Shown here: piece after piece, positions 16,545 to 17,912 of the stretch
Position numbering within the stretch: the stretch's first letter is position 1
How the letters are laid out: each line of letters opens with the position of its first letter
Origin: Oehlia diaphana
Taxonomy: Eukaryota; Glomeromycota; Glomeromycetes; Glomerales; Glomeraceae
Direction of reading: 5' to 3'
Length of the DNA stretch: 17,912 bases
NCBI GenBank assembly: GCA_003833135.1
Contig: QZLH01001085.1
Span: forward strand, 1 to 17,912
Program-made: the position numbers and the translations under genes
The notes under the pieces: model-generated
The model's database searches: none
Seen by the model: the letters and a program-made list of their open reading frames with translations, nothing else
Told to the model about the DNA's origin: nothing

Positions 16545-17452
16545 CTGACAAGAAGCTTTGGTTAATTCTTAAAGTACAGTAGGCTTCAATATTTTTTTTT
16601 TTTGTTTTATTTCTTGTTCTCCTTTGCTAACGTACGTTCTTTTCTTCTTTTAGGTCTTGGTTTCTTTGCAGTTCTTCACATAAATATAGTTGTTTTGAAC
16701 AGAATCTAAGCGAAGAAGATTTTTTGAGTGAATGTAAAGAATCGAAGAGTGTGTCTTTAAGCTTTGGTTCTTTGGTTCTCTATGCACGGAAAGGTAGACT
16801 TTAACACTTTTTTTTTGTTTTATTGCTTGTTCCCTTGCTAATGTACGTTCTTTTCTTCTTTTTAGGTCTCAGTCTTTGCAGTTCTTTACAGTAATGTCAG
16901 AAACTTAACGAAAATCTAAAAAAAAGAAGAGAAAACAAAATCAGCAAAGATAGCGGAAAGAAAATCAAAAAAGAATCAAAAAGTAAAAAAACCTGCCTTT
17001 TCACAAGAACTGAAACCTGAAGGAAAGGAACGTACAAAATTAGACGAGAAAGAAATTTTTTTTTTATTATTATTTAAAACCGGTGTTTCTCTTTTTCATT
17101 CTTCCTTTAGGTTCTTGGTTCCTTGCGGCTCTTCGTAAAAGGCAGGTGTCATTTATCTTTTTTTTTGTTTTTTTTATTCATTCTTCTTTGCTAATTTCGT
17201 CCACTTTTTATTTAGGTATTTGGTTTTTTGCAGTTTTTTATAGGCGGGCAATGGTTAGAATCATTCTTTTTGCTTCTTTCATCCTTCATTCCTTGCTAAT
17301 TTCGTTCTTCTTTCCTTTAAGTTTTCGGTTCTTATTGCTTTTTGCGAAAAGGTATGTGTTTAGAAAAATTTTTTGTTGTTTTTCCGTTTCTTTCATATTC
17401 TTTTGCTAATTTCATCCTTTTTTCTTCAGGTATTCTGTTCTTTGCGAGCAAG
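16545..17452 (+). repeat. About 106-bp tandem array of intron and mini-exon units
   Basis: Acceptor-like AG dinucleotides end at 16653, 16761, 16865, 17110, 17215, 17321 and 17429, spaced 108, 104, 245, 105, 106 and 108 bp. Most are preceded by a T-rich tract and a GCTAAC or GCTAAT branch site and followed by a GTxTTGGTTCTTTGCAGTTCT-like mini-exon. Likely donors follow at 16794 (GTAGAC), 16891 (GTAATG), 17146 (GTGTCA) and 17352 (GTATGT), giving mini-exons of 25-38 nt. A weaker unit precedes at about 16556. The 245-bp step holds a Lys-rich insert (16922-17055). The 108-codon hydrophobic frame at 17083-17409 is read through of this T-rich array and is probably not a protein. Confidence 0.75.
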
Positions 17453-17639
17453 AAAATTTTATAACGCAAAATAATTTGGGGAAGATAGAGATAAAAGGAA
17501 GTTTTAAGGCGGATGACGTATCAGTAAAAAAGTAGTGGAAGTTATAAATGATTTGAGATCAGAAAATCAATCAACTCCCACGTTGATACGGAATCAGAGA
17601 AGAGTCACAAGAACAGTTTTAGGTATATGTAAAGGATAA
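16654..17639 (+). CDS. Putative multi-exon gene built on the mini-exon array, family unknown
   Basis: I do not recognise this gene. The first array exon can stay open from 16654 to the donor at 16794 and includes CFEQNLSEEDFLSECKESKS, which reads like protein. The 245-bp step holds a Lys-rich open stretch from 16922 with FSQELKPEGKERTKLDEKEI. The last unit (acceptor at 17429) opens into a longer terminal exon: YSVLCEQENFITQNNLGKIE, then GSFKADDVSVKK. A stop after a run of six A (17526-17531) would be bypassed by one extra A, leading to VVEVINDLRSENQS and a stop at 17637-17639. The complete splicing path and the start are not determined, and reading frames of the individual mini-exons do not all agree. 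It could be a pseudogene. Confidence 0.35.
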
Positions 17640-17912
17640 GATAATACGATTAATGAAGAAGGTAAACTGAGGGAGGATAAATTAATATTTTTTCTTTTAT
17701 TTTACATGTATTATTGTTTGAATCTATAGTGTAGTTTAAAAGGTTAATAGATTAGTTAGGTTAATAGTTTTAAATTAGACTTAGGCGAAATCCACAAAAA
17801 GTAGGGAATTAAAATAAAAAAAAATAAAACTAAAATAAAATAAAAATGAAATTTACAATTAAGCTGCGAAGTTGTTGCCACAGTATATTTATTATTTTAA
17901 AAAAATCTTTTC
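17640..17912. other. AT-rich 3' flank, no gene seen
   Basis: AATAAA-type motifs (for example 17823-17828) occur in an A-rich stretch 180-200 nt after the last stop and could serve as poly(A) signals. Nothing else was recognised. Confidence 0.4.

Noticed and set aside
17083..17409. 108-codon hydrophobic frame that could look like a membrane protein
   Set aside because: It reads through the 106-bp array, including T-rich intron-like parts, so hydrophobicity follows from poly-T codons. The splice signals argue against unspliced translation.

Overview
The window looks like accessory DNA from an arbuscular mycorrhizal fungus of the Rhizophagus type. The base composition is very AT-rich, introns are short (about 55-90 nt) with CTAA-type branch sites, and TATATAAA promoters lie about 70-75 nt upstream of starts. 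The gene families also fit: Crinkler (CRN), RING-IBR-RING, F-box/LRR, DUF7431-like, MLKL-type helical bundle, hAT and pogo-like transposons. The genus is inferred from these families, not from a database match.

Region 1 (1-2400) holds the 3' exons of one gene and a 592-codon reading frame with an N-terminal helical bundle, a 27-bp tandem array and C-terminal beta-type repeats. A phase-compatible GC-AG intron (411-487) suggests they are one gene. Region 2 (2400-5300) is repeat debris: a MITE-like segment, a perfect fold-back, a dead DUF7431-like gene on the minus strand and a dead fragment of the same beta repeat seen in region 1. Region 3 (5300-6400) is a compact four-exon RING1-IBR-RING2 ubiquitin ligase with two single-base frame breaks. 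It is flanked by inverted copies of the DUF7431-like fragment (4042-4316 and 6941-7221). Region 4 (7430-9050) is a less AT-rich CRN gene with a PD-(D/E)XK nuclease-type C-terminus, broken by a frameshift and a nonsense codon, behind a fold-back carrying CACGTG boxes. Region 5 (9050-10280) is a decayed minus-strand hAT transposase that stops abruptly at the CRN tail.

Region 6 (10290-12750) holds a decayed coiled-coil gene, a dispersed repeat (copy 1 at 12014-12169) and a CAGATA-rich segment. Region 7 (12756-15918) is a 3.16-kb unit with pogo/Tigger-like termini, inserted at a duplicated TA in a second copy of the dispersed repeat; copy 1 serves as the empty site. The unit carries one broken F-box/LRR gene, the 5' end of a second one and a complete 1.23-kb nonautonomous element with a 111-bp minisatellite. 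Region 8 (16540-17640) is a roughly 106-bp periodic array in which each unit has a branch site, a 3' splice site and a 25-38 nt mini-exon, ending in a longer coding exon.

Two kinds of damage recur. Single-base indels, mostly in or beside short homopolymers, could be assembly errors. Stop codons explained by C-to-T or G-to-A changes fit cytosine deamination in silenced repeats. Only the 490-2268 frame is uninterrupted over a long distance; every other recognisable gene is partial or broken.
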